Assembly (NCBI GenBank): GCA_018658715.1
Contig: JABHUQ010000041.1
Coordinates: 22,642 to 86,641 of the forward strand
Length of the DNA stretch: 64,000 bases
Origin: Fidelibacterota bacterium
GTDB lineage: Bacteria; Fidelibacterota; Marinisomatia; Marinisomatales; UBA1611
Direction: 5' to 3'
A model generated the notes under the pieces. That model made no database searches and was not told the DNA's origin. It was given only the letters and a program-made list of their open reading frames with translations. Below, in pieces: positions 35,688 through 44,929 of the stretch. Position numbers and translations under genes: made by a program. Each line of letters starts with the position of its first letter. Within the stretch, counting starts at the first letter, position 1.

Positions 35688-36206
35688 ATGAATAATTCAC
35701 ATAATATTTTTGAGAAAAACATCCACGACGAAATTATTTTTCTACTTTCGGATATTGGGAATTTCTTCAATAAAAAGGGAGATCTTATTGCAAAAAAAGC
35801 AGGGCTCACCACGCTTCAATGGATTATCCTTTTAAATATTGCCCGAGATCCGAATCTACCAGTAGTTAAAGATAATGACATGGTGCATCCTGGAGTTTTA
35901 GCTTCAGAGATTGCAGAAAATCGTGGTGTTTCTCGTGCGAATATAAGTCCAATAATTTCCACGCTAATTAAGAATAAATATATTACCCAAAAAGATCATT
36001 CTACGGATCGTCGCAGAAAAACGCTTCATATTTCGCAAAAAGGAATGAATGCTTTAAAATCTATTCAAGAAGAGCGACGATTTTTAAATGACCGATTATT
36101 TGACTCAATCTCTAAAAATAATCAATCTATTCTGGTTCAATCATTGCAACATTTACTTAATACTGTAAGTGGTTTCCCGCACGAGGAAAAAACAGATTCT
36201 GTTTGA
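35688..36206 (+). CDS. MarR family transcriptional regulator
   Basis: 172 residues. Helical dimer arm, then a winged helix: AGLTTLQWIILLNIARDP, VLASEIAENRGVSRANISPI, and wing KDHSTDRRRKTLHISQKG with the typical DxRxR signature. MarR proteins usually repress a divergent or downstream operon and release on binding aromatic or other small ligands. The stop overlaps the start of the molybdoenzyme gene (TGATG), so regulator and enzyme are one transcript. Confidence 0.9.
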   Translation: MNNSHNIFEKNIHDEIIFLLSDIGNFFNKKGDLIAKKAGLTTLQWIILLNIARDPNLPVVKDNDMVHPGVLASEIAENRGVSRANISPIISTLIKNKYITQKDHSTDRRRKTLHISQKGMNALKSIQEERRFLNDRLFDSISKNNQSILVQSLQHLLNTVSGFPHEEKTDSV

Positions 36207-39019
36207 TGAAAAAGTATAATCCCGAAATGGATCGTATTAAAAATGAAATGAAAGTGGATTATTTCCCCCCCATGTCTCGTAGGAAATTTTTATCTGCTTC
36301 CGGATTAGCAGGTTTGGGACTCATGCTCAAATTTTCGCCCCTAAAAGCAGCAACAACTCCGGATCGGCCCTATCGTAGATTTGAAGATGTGATGAGAAAT
36401 AAATTCACTTGGGATAAAGTGGCTCGGGGAACCCACGGCACCAACTGTGCTGGGAATTGTGCATTTAATGTTTTCGTGAAAGATGGAATTGTTTGGCGGG
36501 AAGAGCAGCAAGGTGAATATGAAAGTACAGATGATACACCTGATTATGGTCCACGAGGTTGCCAAAAAGGACTTCGCCATGCCAAATATATGTATGGAAA
36601 CCAACGCATTTTATATCCAATGAAACGAGTTGGAAAACGTGGCGAAGGTAAATGGGAACGTGTGAGTTGGGACCAGGCTTTAACTGAAATTGCCGATAAA
36701 TTTATTGATGTTGTAGAGAAAGAAGGCCCAGAAAGTATTTCTTGGGGAAGCGGCACGCAAATGAGTGTAAAGATGGCCTCCTATGCAGCTTTAGCGCGAC
36801 TAGTGAATATTACGGGTGTTACTGTTCCAGAGTTTTATTCAGGTGTGGGAGATTTGCCAACTGGTGTTTATACAACGTTAGGAAAAGTCTATGTGGGCGA
36901 TACCATGTCTGCCATTTATAAATCAAAATGTGTCTTAGTGTGGATGTCCAATCCAGCTGTAACACGAATCCCAGATGCCCACTTTTTCTGGGAAGCTAAA
37001 TACAACGGCACAAAAGTTATTTCCATTTCTCCAGAATTCACGCCTACCGCCATGCATTCAAGCCTGTGGGTGAATCCAAAACCGGGCACAGATGCTGCTC
37101 TAGCAATGGGCATGGTTCATACCATCATAGATGAAAAGTTGGTGAATCAAGAATACATCAAAGAACAATCAGATCTCCCGTTTTTGGTTCGGATGGACAC
37201 TAAAAAATTCCTGCGAAAAGAAGACACATCAATTGTATCCACTTTGGCAGTAGAAGATAATATTTTTTATCTTTGGGATAAAAAAACTAACCAAGCTGTT
37301 ATAGCGCCTGGAACAGGTTTAACGGACCCGCCACCAGGGAGAGACAGACGAAAATATGGCACCATTGATTTGGGTAATATTGATCCTGTTTTAGAAGGAC
37401 GGTGGACTGTATCCACCTTGGATGGAGATGTGGAGGTAACTACGGTTTTTGAACTACTAAAAGATGAGGCGGAAAACTTTACACCGGAAAAAGCCTCAGA
37501 AATCACGGGTGTGAGTCCGGAAGTTATTCGCCAAATTGCCAGAGACTTTGCTCAGGCTCAACCCGCCATGATTTATGCGGGATATGCCGCATGCAAATGG
37601 GTACACGGTGATTTGTTGCAACGGGCATTCGTATTGCTTCTTTCTCTTACGGGTAATATTGGACCGGAAGGCAGTGGACTCCAAATTTCCAATTCACCTA
37701 AAGTCCGGGGACTTATGGCTTTTGCGTTTAATGGAATGGGTCCGGCGACACGCATGATTTCTGCTACAAACTGGGACTATGAACAAGGCAATATGAAAGA
37801 ACTCACTAAAAATGTATATGGTGAAAAATTGGCAGAAGAATGGGACGAAAAATATCAAAAATCCATTAAGGAAGATTGGTTTCCCCAATATGGAAAGAAG
37901 GGCTGGAAAATGGGTTTCTTTGCCGGGAATAATGGCGCCAATTGGCGAGCATCTGGGAATAAATGGCGAAAAGACGCTTTCGAAAATTTAGAATCCATTG
38001 TGGCTATTGTGCCAGATATGGGCGTAACAGCACATTACGCAGATTATATTTTACCTGTCGCTCACCATTATGAAAGAGCAGATATTATGCTTCAGCCACG
38101 GACGCCTTACGTGCAAATTTTGGATGCTGCTGTACCGCCGTTGGGTGAATCCAAAGATGATTATACCATCGTGCATGATTTTGCCAAAATGCTCGAAATA
38201 AGAGCAAAGAAAAGACGTATGAAAGTGATCAGAGATAATGTGGATGGCAAAAGTGTACGTCGTGATTTTAAACGAGCATACCAACAGTTTACAATGGACG
38301 GGAAGGTTAAGGATGTAAAGGATGTGATTCAATTTATCATCAATACTACACCAGGAATTCCAAAAATGTCATTTGAAGAATTGGCCGCTATTGGGAAAGT
38401 CCGCGTAGAAGGGTCAAATAAAACATATTATGATAAAGATGCGCCTTATCATTCGGAAATTATGGAGAGTGTCAATGAAAAACGTCCCTACGAAACGCTT
38501 ACATCCCGGCAACAATTTTATATAGACCACGATTGGTTTATTGAATATGGTGAACAACTCCCAACCCATAAAGAACCTTTAAAAATCGATGGTTATCCAT
38601 TACGTATGATGATGGGGCATGCACGCCACGGAATCCATAGCATGTGGCGTGATGACCCACTAATGTTGACACTTCAGCGTGGAGAACCAGATATTTATGT
38701 GAATCCTGATGATGCAAAGATTCGTGGGGTGAAAGATGGAGATAAACTTCGCATATTCAATTCAGGTGGAGAATTTTTTGCTATGGCACATATTAGTGCT
38801 GGAATTCAGCCTGGGATGACATTTATGTATCATGGGTGGGATCCTATGATGTTCAAAGATCGGCAAAACTTTTCTGCTGTGATATCTACATCCGGTCTAA
38901 TTAAACCCACTTCCATGGCTGGAGATTATGGTCATTTAGGTTATAAAGTTTTGGCTTATGCGCCTAACCAAACATACAAAGATTTCACCTGTGATTTTGA
39001 AAAAGTGCAAAGTGCATAA
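36206..39019 (+). CDS. Type II DMSO-reductase-family molybdopterin oxidoreductase, catalytic subunit
   Basis: 937 residues from the ATG overlapping the marR stop. Tat signal MSRRKFLSASGLAGLG. The FS0 cluster has the type II ligand set H77-x3-C81-x3-C85 with C119 (YGPRGCQKG). Asp216 in YSGVGDLPTG aligns with the Mo-coordinating Asp of NarG and ethylbenzene dehydrogenase; IPDAHFFWEAKYNGTKVI and KPGTDAALAMG also match. Relatives include ethylbenzene, dimethylsulfide and steroid C25 dehydrogenases and selenate/chlorate/nitrate reductases. Expected to be periplasmic with the Fe-S subunit at 39644. Direction (hydroxylating dehydrogenase or reductase) cannot be read from sequence. Confidence 0.85.
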   Translation: MKKYNPEMDRIKNEMKVDYFPPMSRRKFLSASGLAGLGLMLKFSPLKAATTPDRPYRRFEDVMRNKFTWDKVARGTHGTNCAGNCAFNVFVKDGIVWREEQQGEYESTDDTPDYGPRGCQKGLRHAKYMYGNQRILYPMKRVGKRGEGKWERVSWDQALTEIADKFIDVVEKEGPESISWGSGTQMSVKMASYAALARLVNITGVTVPEFYSGVGDLPTGVYTTLGKVYVGDTMSAIYKSKCVLVWMSNPAVTRIPDAHFFWEAKYNGTKVISISPEFTPTAMHSSLWVNPKPGTDAALAMGMVHTIIDEKLVNQEYIKEQSDLPFLVRMDTKKFLRKEDTSIVSTLAVEDNIFYLWDKKTNQAVIAPGTGLTDPPPGRDRRKYGTIDLGNIDPVLEGRWTVSTLDGDVEVTTVFELLKDEAENFTPEKASEITGVSPEVIRQIARDFAQAQPAMIYAGYAACKWVHGDLLQRAFVLLLSLTGNIGPEGSGLQISNSPKVRGLMAFAFNGMGPATRMISATNWDYEQGNMKELTKNVYGEKLAEEWDEKYQKSIKEDWFPQYGKKGWKMGFFAGNNGANWRASGNKWRKDAFENLESIVAIVPDMGVTAHYADYILPVAHHYERADIMLQPRTPYVQILDAAVPPLGESKDDYTIVHDFAKMLEIRAKKRRMKVIRDNVDGKSVRRDFKRAYQQFTMDGKVKDVKDVIQFIINTTPGIPKMSFEELAAIGKVRVEGSNKTYYDKDAPYHSEIMESVNEKRPYETLTSRQQFYIDHDWFIEYGEQLPTHKEPLKIDGYPLRMMMGHARHGIHSMWRDDPLMLTLQRGEPDIYVNPDDAKIRGVKDGDKLRIFNSGGEFFAMAHISAGIQPGMTFMYHGWDPMMFKDRQNFSAVISTSGLIKPTSMAGDYGHLGYKVLAYAPNQTYKDFTCDFEKVQSA

Positions 39020-39644
39020 TACAATAAATATATTATCAGGGCGATCCGCGACTTATGCCATGTTCTCTAATCTAACTTCTTCTCCCCATGAAGATTATAT
39101 GGTTTTTTCAGATATAAAAATGGCATTGAATGAAATGGCTATTCATCTGCCCTACAAAATGGATTTTACTCAAATAATATCAGAATCAATAATATTAACA
39201 AACGAATATTGGGAAGAAATTGTCCAGTCTTATAGTGGATTATTTGAAGTGGGAAATGATGGTCCGCCTATTCCCCTCCGAGAAAGCGCGAACCCAATGC
39301 TATCATTTAACAAAGAAGAAGTAACGCGTTATTATGAATACTTTGGATATGAAGTGGCTGTAGATCGTCAGTGGGAATCGGATCATTTAGCTATTGAATT
39401 AGAATTTATCCATTTTTTATGCCAAGGAGAATTGGGTAGCGAAGATGCACTTTCCTTCCAATTAGCACAAAAAGATTTTATAGATCGCCATTTCATTTTA
39501 TGGTTGGCATCTATCAATCATAAGATAAAAGGTTTAGATGTTCATCCTTATTGGATTGAAATATTTTCTGCGCTATATACTTTTATTCAAAAAGATTTAG
39601 AGTGGTTAACAACCCAAACAAAATATTTAAAGGAAACAATTTAA
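39012..39644 (+). CDS. TorD-family molybdoenzyme maturation chaperone
   Basis: 210 residues from a GTG at 39012 that overlaps the end of the catalytic gene; an ATG at 38958 would lie deep inside that gene. All-helical, with the TorD/DmsD signature region YSGLFEVGNDGPPIPLRESA and FGYEVA, then DHLAIELEFIHFLCQGE. Such chaperones hold the Tat signal and help insert the molybdenum cofactor. Placement between the catalytic and Fe-S subunit genes supports a dedicated role. Confidence 0.8.
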   Translation: MHNTINILSGRSATYAMFSNLTSSPHEDYMVFSDIKMALNEMAIHLPYKMDFTQIISESIILTNEYWEEIVQSYSGLFEVGNDGPPIPLRESANPMLSFNKEEVTRYYEYFGYEVAVDRQWESDHLAIELEFIHFLCQGELGSEDALSFQLAQKDFIDRHFILWLASINHKIKGLDVHPYWIEIFSALYTFIQKDLEWLTTQTKYLKETI

Positions 39645-40633
39645 TGGCACGACAAATCGCAATGGTCATGGACTTAAATAAATGTATCGGATGTCAAACC
39701 TGTACTGCTGCATGCAAATCCCTGTGGACAGATGAACAAGGGCAGAACCACATGCTATGGAATAATGTTGAAACAAAACCTGGCGATGGATATCCAAAAA
39801 ATTGGGAAAAGAATGGCGGTGGTTGGGCCAAAGATGGAACCATTAGTCCGGGAACCATTCCCAATCCTGCAGACTATGGAAGTATTTGTGATACCAATGC
39901 GCAGGAAGTGTATTTTGACGGCAAAGAAAAAGTGCTGGGCCGAAAAGAATCCATGGAATATGGTCCTAATTGGAATGAAGATTCCAGCGTTGGAGACTAC
40001 CCCAATAATTATCATTTTTATGTGCCACGAATTTGTAATCATTGTACCAATCCCACTTGTTTGGAAGCATGTCCAGTCCGGGCGATTTACAAACGAGAAG
40101 AAGATGGAATTGTGCTGATTGATCAAGATCGTTGCGAAGGATATCGTGAGTGCAACAAAGCATGTCCGTACGATAAAATATATTTTAATATGGCTACCAA
40201 AACGTCGCAAAAATGTATATTTTGTTTTCCACGATTGGAAGAAGGCATCCCTCCTGCTTGTGCAACTCAATGTCCAGGGCGATTACGATTTATTGGCTAT
40301 CTTGATGACGAAAATGGCCCCATTCATAAACTGGTTTACAAATGGAAGGTGGCTCTCCCCTTGCATGAAGAATATGGATGTGAACCAAATGTGTTTTATG
40401 TGCCGCCTATCTTGCCACCCACTTTTGATGAAAAGGGGAATATTTCCAAAGAACCACGTGTTCCCATTGAATACATGGAATCTCTTTTTGGAAAAGGAAC
40501 AAAGTATGCTTTAAAAACCATTGAAGGTGAAATGAAAAAAAAAGAAGATGGTAAGGATTCAGAACTCATGGATTTACTTATTTCCAAAGATTGGAAAGCC
40601 TTGTTTGGTATTCCCAATGTGAAATTGATGTAA
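39644..40633 (+). CDS. Type II DMSO-reductase-family iron-sulfur (beta) subunit
   Basis: 329 residues from an ATG with AAAGGA upstream. No signal peptide, consistent with Tat piggy-back export. Cluster motifs: CIGCQTCTAACKSLW, CNHCTNPTCLEACPVRAIY, CEGYRECNKACPYDKIYFN and CIFCFPRLEEGIPPACATQC. This is the NarH/EbdB/SerB pattern with four Fe-S clusters. It would transfer electrons between the Mo subunit and a membrane or periplasmic carrier. The usual haem-b gamma subunit is not found next to it. Confidence 0.9.
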   Translation: MARQIAMVMDLNKCIGCQTCTAACKSLWTDEQGQNHMLWNNVETKPGDGYPKNWEKNGGGWAKDGTISPGTIPNPADYGSICDTNAQEVYFDGKEKVLGRKESMEYGPNWNEDSSVGDYPNNYHFYVPRICNHCTNPTCLEACPVRAIYKREEDGIVLIDQDRCEGYRECNKACPYDKIYFNMATKTSQKCIFCFPRLEEGIPPACATQCPGRLRFIGYLDDENGPIHKLVYKWKVALPLHEEYGCEPNVFYVPPILPPTFDEKGNISKEPRVPIEYMESLFGKGTKYALKTIEGEMKKKEDGKDSELMDLLISKDWKALFGIPNVKLM

Positions 40634-40634
40634 A

Positions 40635-42566
40635 GTGAAGGATTTTCCCATAAGTAAAACTCGACGAATTTGGGTGATTTCCGGATTACTCTTGTCCAGT
40701 GTTATGGCAAGTTTGGATTCCAGTTTTGTTCCCATTGCTTTTTCGGATTTGATTGATGATTTGGACACAAACACAAGTCAGGTTGTTTGGGTAGCGTTGG
40801 GATATCTGATTGCTGCTACCGGTCCAATGCTTTTTATGGCACGAGTTGCAGATCGTATTGGAAGAGCGACCATGTTTGGGATTGGTACATTAGTTTATGC
40901 CATTGCCATGGCTGCCTGTGGGTTTGCGGATTCTGTTTCTATTCTTATTACTCTTCGTGTCGTCCAAGGGTTCGGGATGGCCATGTTTTTACCCACAACA
41001 TTTACGCTTGCAACGGAAGTTTTTCCGCCAGAAGAACAGGGAAAAGCATTGGGTATCATGGCATCCGGGAATGCATTTGGGTTTTTGTTAGGTCCTATTT
41101 TTGCGGGATGGCTATTAGATGCGTATGACTGGCACGCCTTATTTTTATCTCGGATTCCTATTGGTGTTATTGCTGTTGGATTGGGATTTACTATTTTTGG
41201 GAAAGAGATTGGTCGCACAAAAGTTGAACGAAAACATTACGATATTGTTGGCGCCATTTTATTGACCTTAAGTTTATTCGGATTACTTTTTGGTTTTAAT
41301 CGCCTTCCAGTTGAAGATAATCATTTAGACGTTTTTGTTTGGGCAATTTTTCTCATGGGCGTAGTATTATTCCCCATTTTCATTAGGCACGAGCAAAAAA
41401 GTCTAGACCCAATTATTGATATAAGTTTATTTAAAAATAATAAAAAGTTCAACAGGGCTGGTGTGGCATATTCAGTTTTATTTGCCAGTTTTCCCGCCGA
41501 ACTTTTTGTGCTTCCTATGCTTTTGATTGTTGGGTTGGAAATTCGACCTTGGGATGTGGGGTTTTTGATGGCGGTTGGAGCAGTTGTCACCTTTTTCATC
41601 AGTCCCCAAGCAGGAAAATTAGCAGATCGTTATGGCTCTGAGCGGCTATGCACTGTTGGGACAATCCTTACCATTATAGGCTATTTACTTATGATGGCGG
41701 TTCCCCTTAAAGGCTCCATTTGGATTTTATATATCGCCATGGCAGTGTTTGGTGTTGGCACAGGACTATTCTTTTCTCCCAACAATAGTATTATTATGTC
41801 CAGTGTTCCGCCGGAACGAGCATCCATGGCCAGTGGATTGATTGGTACATTTCGTCAAACTGGATATGCTGTGGGTTTTGCAATTATAGCCAGTATGGTT
41901 ACCGCATTTCAGGATAAATTTGAAGAAAATTGGGTAGGAGCAGCACTGATGAATATTCAAGAATCATCTGCTATTGAAATATCAAATTTCTTTCATATTG
42001 GAAGCGTTTGGTCGCCTGAAGTCCTTTTATATATTTTCAAAATGTCTGTGATTTTATGTTCATCTATTTTACTTATTACTCTTATTTTTTCAATTCCGAA
42101 TCTTAAATTCAGTCGATTCACAAATAGAAGCACAATTGCTTTAAGCCTTTTTGTCGGAATTGGTGGCATGACATTATTTGGAAAAATATCTCTATTAAAA
42201 ATGATGCCATCTAATATATCTTTAACAGAATTAAAAGTGGTAAAAAAACCACAAGCATTTTTTCGAGAATCAAAATTACCAGTTGATATCGAAAGACGAT
42301 TTGCGCTTCAAGGCGGAAAAGAATTATATATGTCCAATTGTGCCGTTTGTCATGGTGAAAAATTGGAAGGTTTAGAATATCTGGGTGTTAAGCTTGTGAA
42401 TAATCCATTTGTAATCAATCGTTCCCGTGAAGAATTGATGGAGCACATAAAGAAGGGAAGACCCCTGGTTGATCCAAAGAACAGGACTGGAGTTATCATG
42501 CCAGGTTTTCCACAATTTTCAAAGAATGAATTAAATCGATTGGCGATATTTTTAAAACCAGAGTAA
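40635..42566 (+). CDS. MFS (DHA2, 14-TM) transporter fused to a cytochrome c domain
   Basis: 643 residues, GTG start one base after the beta-subunit stop. Residues 1 to about 490 are a DHA2-type permease: LDSSFVPIAFSDLIDDL, ARVADRIGRATMFGIG, RVVQGFGMAMFLPTTFTL, GNAFGFLLGPIFAGWLLD. After helix 14 comes an extra hydrophobic helix (STIALSLFVGIGGMTLFG) that would place the C-terminus in the periplasm, then a monohaem cytochrome c domain with NCAVCHGEKL (about residue 570) and a downstream GVIMPGFPQFS Met-ligand region. I know of no standard family with this fusion. Likely couples with the molybdoenzyme as its electron acceptor, its substrate transporter, or both. Confidence 0.8.
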   Translation: MKDFPISKTRRIWVISGLLLSSVMASLDSSFVPIAFSDLIDDLDTNTSQVVWVALGYLIAATGPMLFMARVADRIGRATMFGIGTLVYAIAMAACGFADSVSILITLRVVQGFGMAMFLPTTFTLATEVFPPEEQGKALGIMASGNAFGFLLGPIFAGWLLDAYDWHALFLSRIPIGVIAVGLGFTIFGKEIGRTKVERKHYDIVGAILLTLSLFGLLFGFNRLPVEDNHLDVFVWAIFLMGVVLFPIFIRHEQKSLDPIIDISLFKNNKKFNRAGVAYSVLFASFPAELFVLPMLLIVGLEIRPWDVGFLMAVGAVVTFFISPQAGKLADRYGSERLCTVGTILTIIGYLLMMAVPLKGSIWILYIAMAVFGVGTGLFFSPNNSIIMSSVPPERASMASGLIGTFRQTGYAVGFAIIASMVTAFQDKFEENWVGAALMNIQESSAIEISNFFHIGSVWSPEVLLYIFKMSVILCSSILLITLIFSIPNLKFSRFTNRSTIALSLFVGIGGMTLFGKISLLKMMPSNISLTELKVVKKPQAFFRESKLPVDIERRFALQGGKELYMSNCAVCHGEKLEGLEYLGVKLVNNPFVINRSREELMEHIKKGRPLVDPKNRTGVIMPGFPQFSKNELNRLAIFLKPE

Positions 42567-42578
42567 ATCCCCTTTTAT

Positions 42579-42596
42579 ATCACATTAAAATGTGAT
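42579..42596 (+). promoter_or_regulatory. Perfect 18-bp palindrome after the MFS-cytochrome c gene
   Basis: ATCACATT-AA-AATGTGAT, 12 bp past the stop. No T-run follows, so it is a weak terminator hairpin at best; an operator of a Crp/Fnr-like protein is possible but the half site is reversed relative to TGTGA-N6-TCACA. Confidence 0.35.
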
Positions 42597-42671
42597 TCTA
42601 TTCAATCCAATATGAGTCATAAGGTAAATAATATATGTTGTCTTATAAATTAAAAAATCACTATCTTTTCC

Positions 42672-42694
42672 ATTGGTATGATGATCATACCAAT
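42672..42694. promoter_or_regulatory. Palindromic operator (TGGT-N11-ACCA) before the TonB/HmuY operon
   Basis: Eleven-base arms around a central G; the 19-base core TGGTATGATGATCATACCA equals that at 33203. It ends 40 bp before the TonB receptor ATG, the same distance as the site at 55838 from its gene. Confidence 0.85.
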
Positions 42695-42734
42695 TTTTTG
42701 AGTATTATTCTCGAAATCTGTCTAATAAATACTT

Positions 42735-44927
42735 ATGATTAGTCGTAAACAAACTATAATCAATATTTTGATACCATTTATGACCATTGTGTCTCCATTG
42801 ATTGGCGCTGGTTACAAAGTTTCAGGATATGTATATCATGCTGAAACTGCTGAACCTATCCCTGGTGTAAATGTTATTTTAAAAAATACTGATTTAGGCG
42901 CAGCAACGTTGAAAGATGGATCCTTTTCAATTGAAAATGTTCCATCCGGAAATTATAATATATTGTATTCAGCCATAGGCTATGATGAATCATTGGATAT
43001 TGTTAATGTGCCATCCAGTAAACCTTTGGAAATTTGGATGACAGAAACTTTTTTACAGCTCGAGCACGTTGTAGTTACAGGGACACGAAACAGTAGAATT
43101 AATACCAACTCTCCTGTTGCAACTGAGGTTATCTCCCGAAATGATATTCAAGAATCAGGAGCCAGAGATATAGCTGAACTGCTTGAAGAACGAGCTGGGA
43201 TCTCAGTTGCTGCCTCCAAAGAAGGAGGTAAAGTTATTAATATGCTTGGGATGGATTCTAAATACGTCCTTGTTATGATTGACGGACAACCCATCAGTGG
43301 AAAATTCAATAGTCGAATTAATTTAGACCAAGTTTCAACAGCTATTATTGATAAAGTTGAAATTATAAAAGGACCAAGTTCATCACTTTATGGAAGTGAA
43401 GCAATGGGTGGAGTCATTAACATTATTACAAAAAGGAATATTTTTGTTAACCCGATTAGCGTAACATTGCGATATAGCGGTGGGCTGACTGACCCAATTG
43501 GCGAATCCTTTAACCCTTTTGACCTTGCTATTGGTAAACGAGATATTCGAATGAATTTAAATGGTAGTAAAAAAGCATTCGTTTTTCATAGTGATATTGA
43601 CTATCTAAAAGCGAATGTAGATAAAAATCTTGTTTACATTGATGTGGATAATTATGAAAAATACTCCATTCGCGGTGATATGGATTGGGCTATAACGGAA
43701 GCACAAAAATTCAAAGTAAATGGGGGAACATTCAATACAGTCGAAGAAAACCATTCTACATTATTGGATGGACAAACAACCATTATTCGAAATAATTGGT
43801 CAAACGATTATTCAAACTTTTTAAACGATCGATTAAAAATACAAGCATTGATTCGCGGTGAAGATTATAACCGATCCTATTTAGAAATAAAGCCAAGTAC
43901 TGGGGAAACGGTCAAAACAGATACTACTCTCGAGACACAATTAGAAGGAGAGTTTAATACTGTTTATACCGATGATAACCGAACCATTAATATTGGAGGT
44001 GAATATCGAATTGAGACATATTCAAATGCGCGCGTTGATAGTGGAAATCTCCAATCATTAAATGCTGCAGGGCTATATTTTCAATATGAGCAAACTTTTA
44101 TATCTAAACTAACACTTGTAGCTGGCTTACGAGCTGATGGCAATAACAACTTAGAAAAACCCATCATTTCACCTAGACTAGCTGGAATGTATATATTGTC
44201 GGATCGATATAAATTGCGCGGTTCGTGGGGGCAGGGATTTCGAATGCCATCATTTATGGATAAATACATGAATTGGAATCATTGGCAATTCGGGTATGCA
44301 ATCATTGGAAACCCAGATTTAGTACCGGAAACATCGACTGGGTACAATCTAGGAATAGAATATTTTCATCCAGGGAAATATAAATTTAGTATTATGGTCT
44401 ATCAAAACACGTTTGACAATATGATTATTGACGAACAGTTAGAACCTGGACTTTTTACTTATTCAAATATTGATCGTGTTCACTTTACTGGAATAGAATT
44501 TCAACATAGGCAAAATTATTCTAAAAATTTCACAGGAAACTTGGCTTATAATTTGAGTCGAAATAGGAATATTGCTACTGGTGAAATTGTACATGGGAGT
44601 CCTGAACATTCTGCAAATATTAAAATGAGTTATAAAAGCAAAAATGGTAAACTTCGTTCTGCTCTAAAAATAAAAGCAGTTGCGCCTTATAAGGTTCAAG
44701 AGTTTGTACCTGATGGTTCTGGTGAAGAACAAAATGAAGGATACTTTGATATTCAGGACAGAGATGCCTATTTCCTTATTGATATTGATGGTAAATACAA
44801 AATTCATAAATTACTAACCTTTTCATTTGGGATTAAGAATATTCAAGACACCGTAGATAGCCAATACGGCCCTTTCATAGGGCGAACGGTGTATTTCGAG
44901 TTGGGAAATAAATTAGGAGGGTATTAA
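42735..44927 (+). CDS. TonB-dependent outer-membrane receptor
   Basis: 730 residues: signal peptide (to about 25), carboxypeptidase-regulatory-like domain (VSGYVYHAETAEPIPGVNVI), plug domain (HVVVTGTRNSRINTNSPVAT, VLVMIDGQPISG, IEIIKGPSSSLYGSEAMGGVI-like block), then a 22-strand barrel with LRGSWGQGFRMPSFMDKY and NPDLVPETSTGYNLGIEYF, ending in a beta-signal. Its partner downstream is a HmuY-like lipoprotein, which suggests haem or haem-like import, but the operator links it to the catabolic regulon. Substrate unproven. Confidence 0.88.
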   Translation: MISRKQTIINILIPFMTIVSPLIGAGYKVSGYVYHAETAEPIPGVNVILKNTDLGAATLKDGSFSIENVPSGNYNILYSAIGYDESLDIVNVPSSKPLEIWMTETFLQLEHVVVTGTRNSRINTNSPVATEVISRNDIQESGARDIAELLEERAGISVAASKEGGKVINMLGMDSKYVLVMIDGQPISGKFNSRINLDQVSTAIIDKVEIIKGPSSSLYGSEAMGGVINIITKRNIFVNPISVTLRYSGGLTDPIGESFNPFDLAIGKRDIRMNLNGSKKAFVFHSDIDYLKANVDKNLVYIDVDNYEKYSIRGDMDWAITEAQKFKVNGGTFNTVEENHSTLLDGQTTIIRNNWSNDYSNFLNDRLKIQALIRGEDYNRSYLEIKPSTGETVKTDTTLETQLEGEFNTVYTDDNRTINIGGEYRIETYSNARVDSGNLQSLNAAGLYFQYEQTFISKLTLVAGLRADGNNNLEKPIISPRLAGMYILSDRYKLRGSWGQGFRMPSFMDKYMNWNHWQFGYAIIGNPDLVPETSTGYNLGIEYFHPGKYKFSIMVYQNTFDNMIIDEQLEPGLFTYSNIDRVHFTGIEFQHRQNYSKNFTGNLAYNLSRNRNIATGEIVHGSPEHSANIKMSYKSKNGKLRSALKIKAVAPYKVQEFVPDGSGEEQNEGYFDIQDRDAYFLIDIDGKYKIHKLLTFSFGIKNIQDTVDSQYGPFIGRTVYFELGNKLGGY

Positions 44928-44929
44928 TA

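Noticed and set aside
36206..40633. Ethylbenzene dehydrogenase as a specific name
   Set aside because: Only the type II subfamily is supported; substrate residues cannot be judged and the gamma subunit is missing.
42579..42596. Crp/Fnr operator or strong terminator
   Set aside because: The half-site order is reversed for Crp/Fnr and no T-run follows; kept only as a palindrome.
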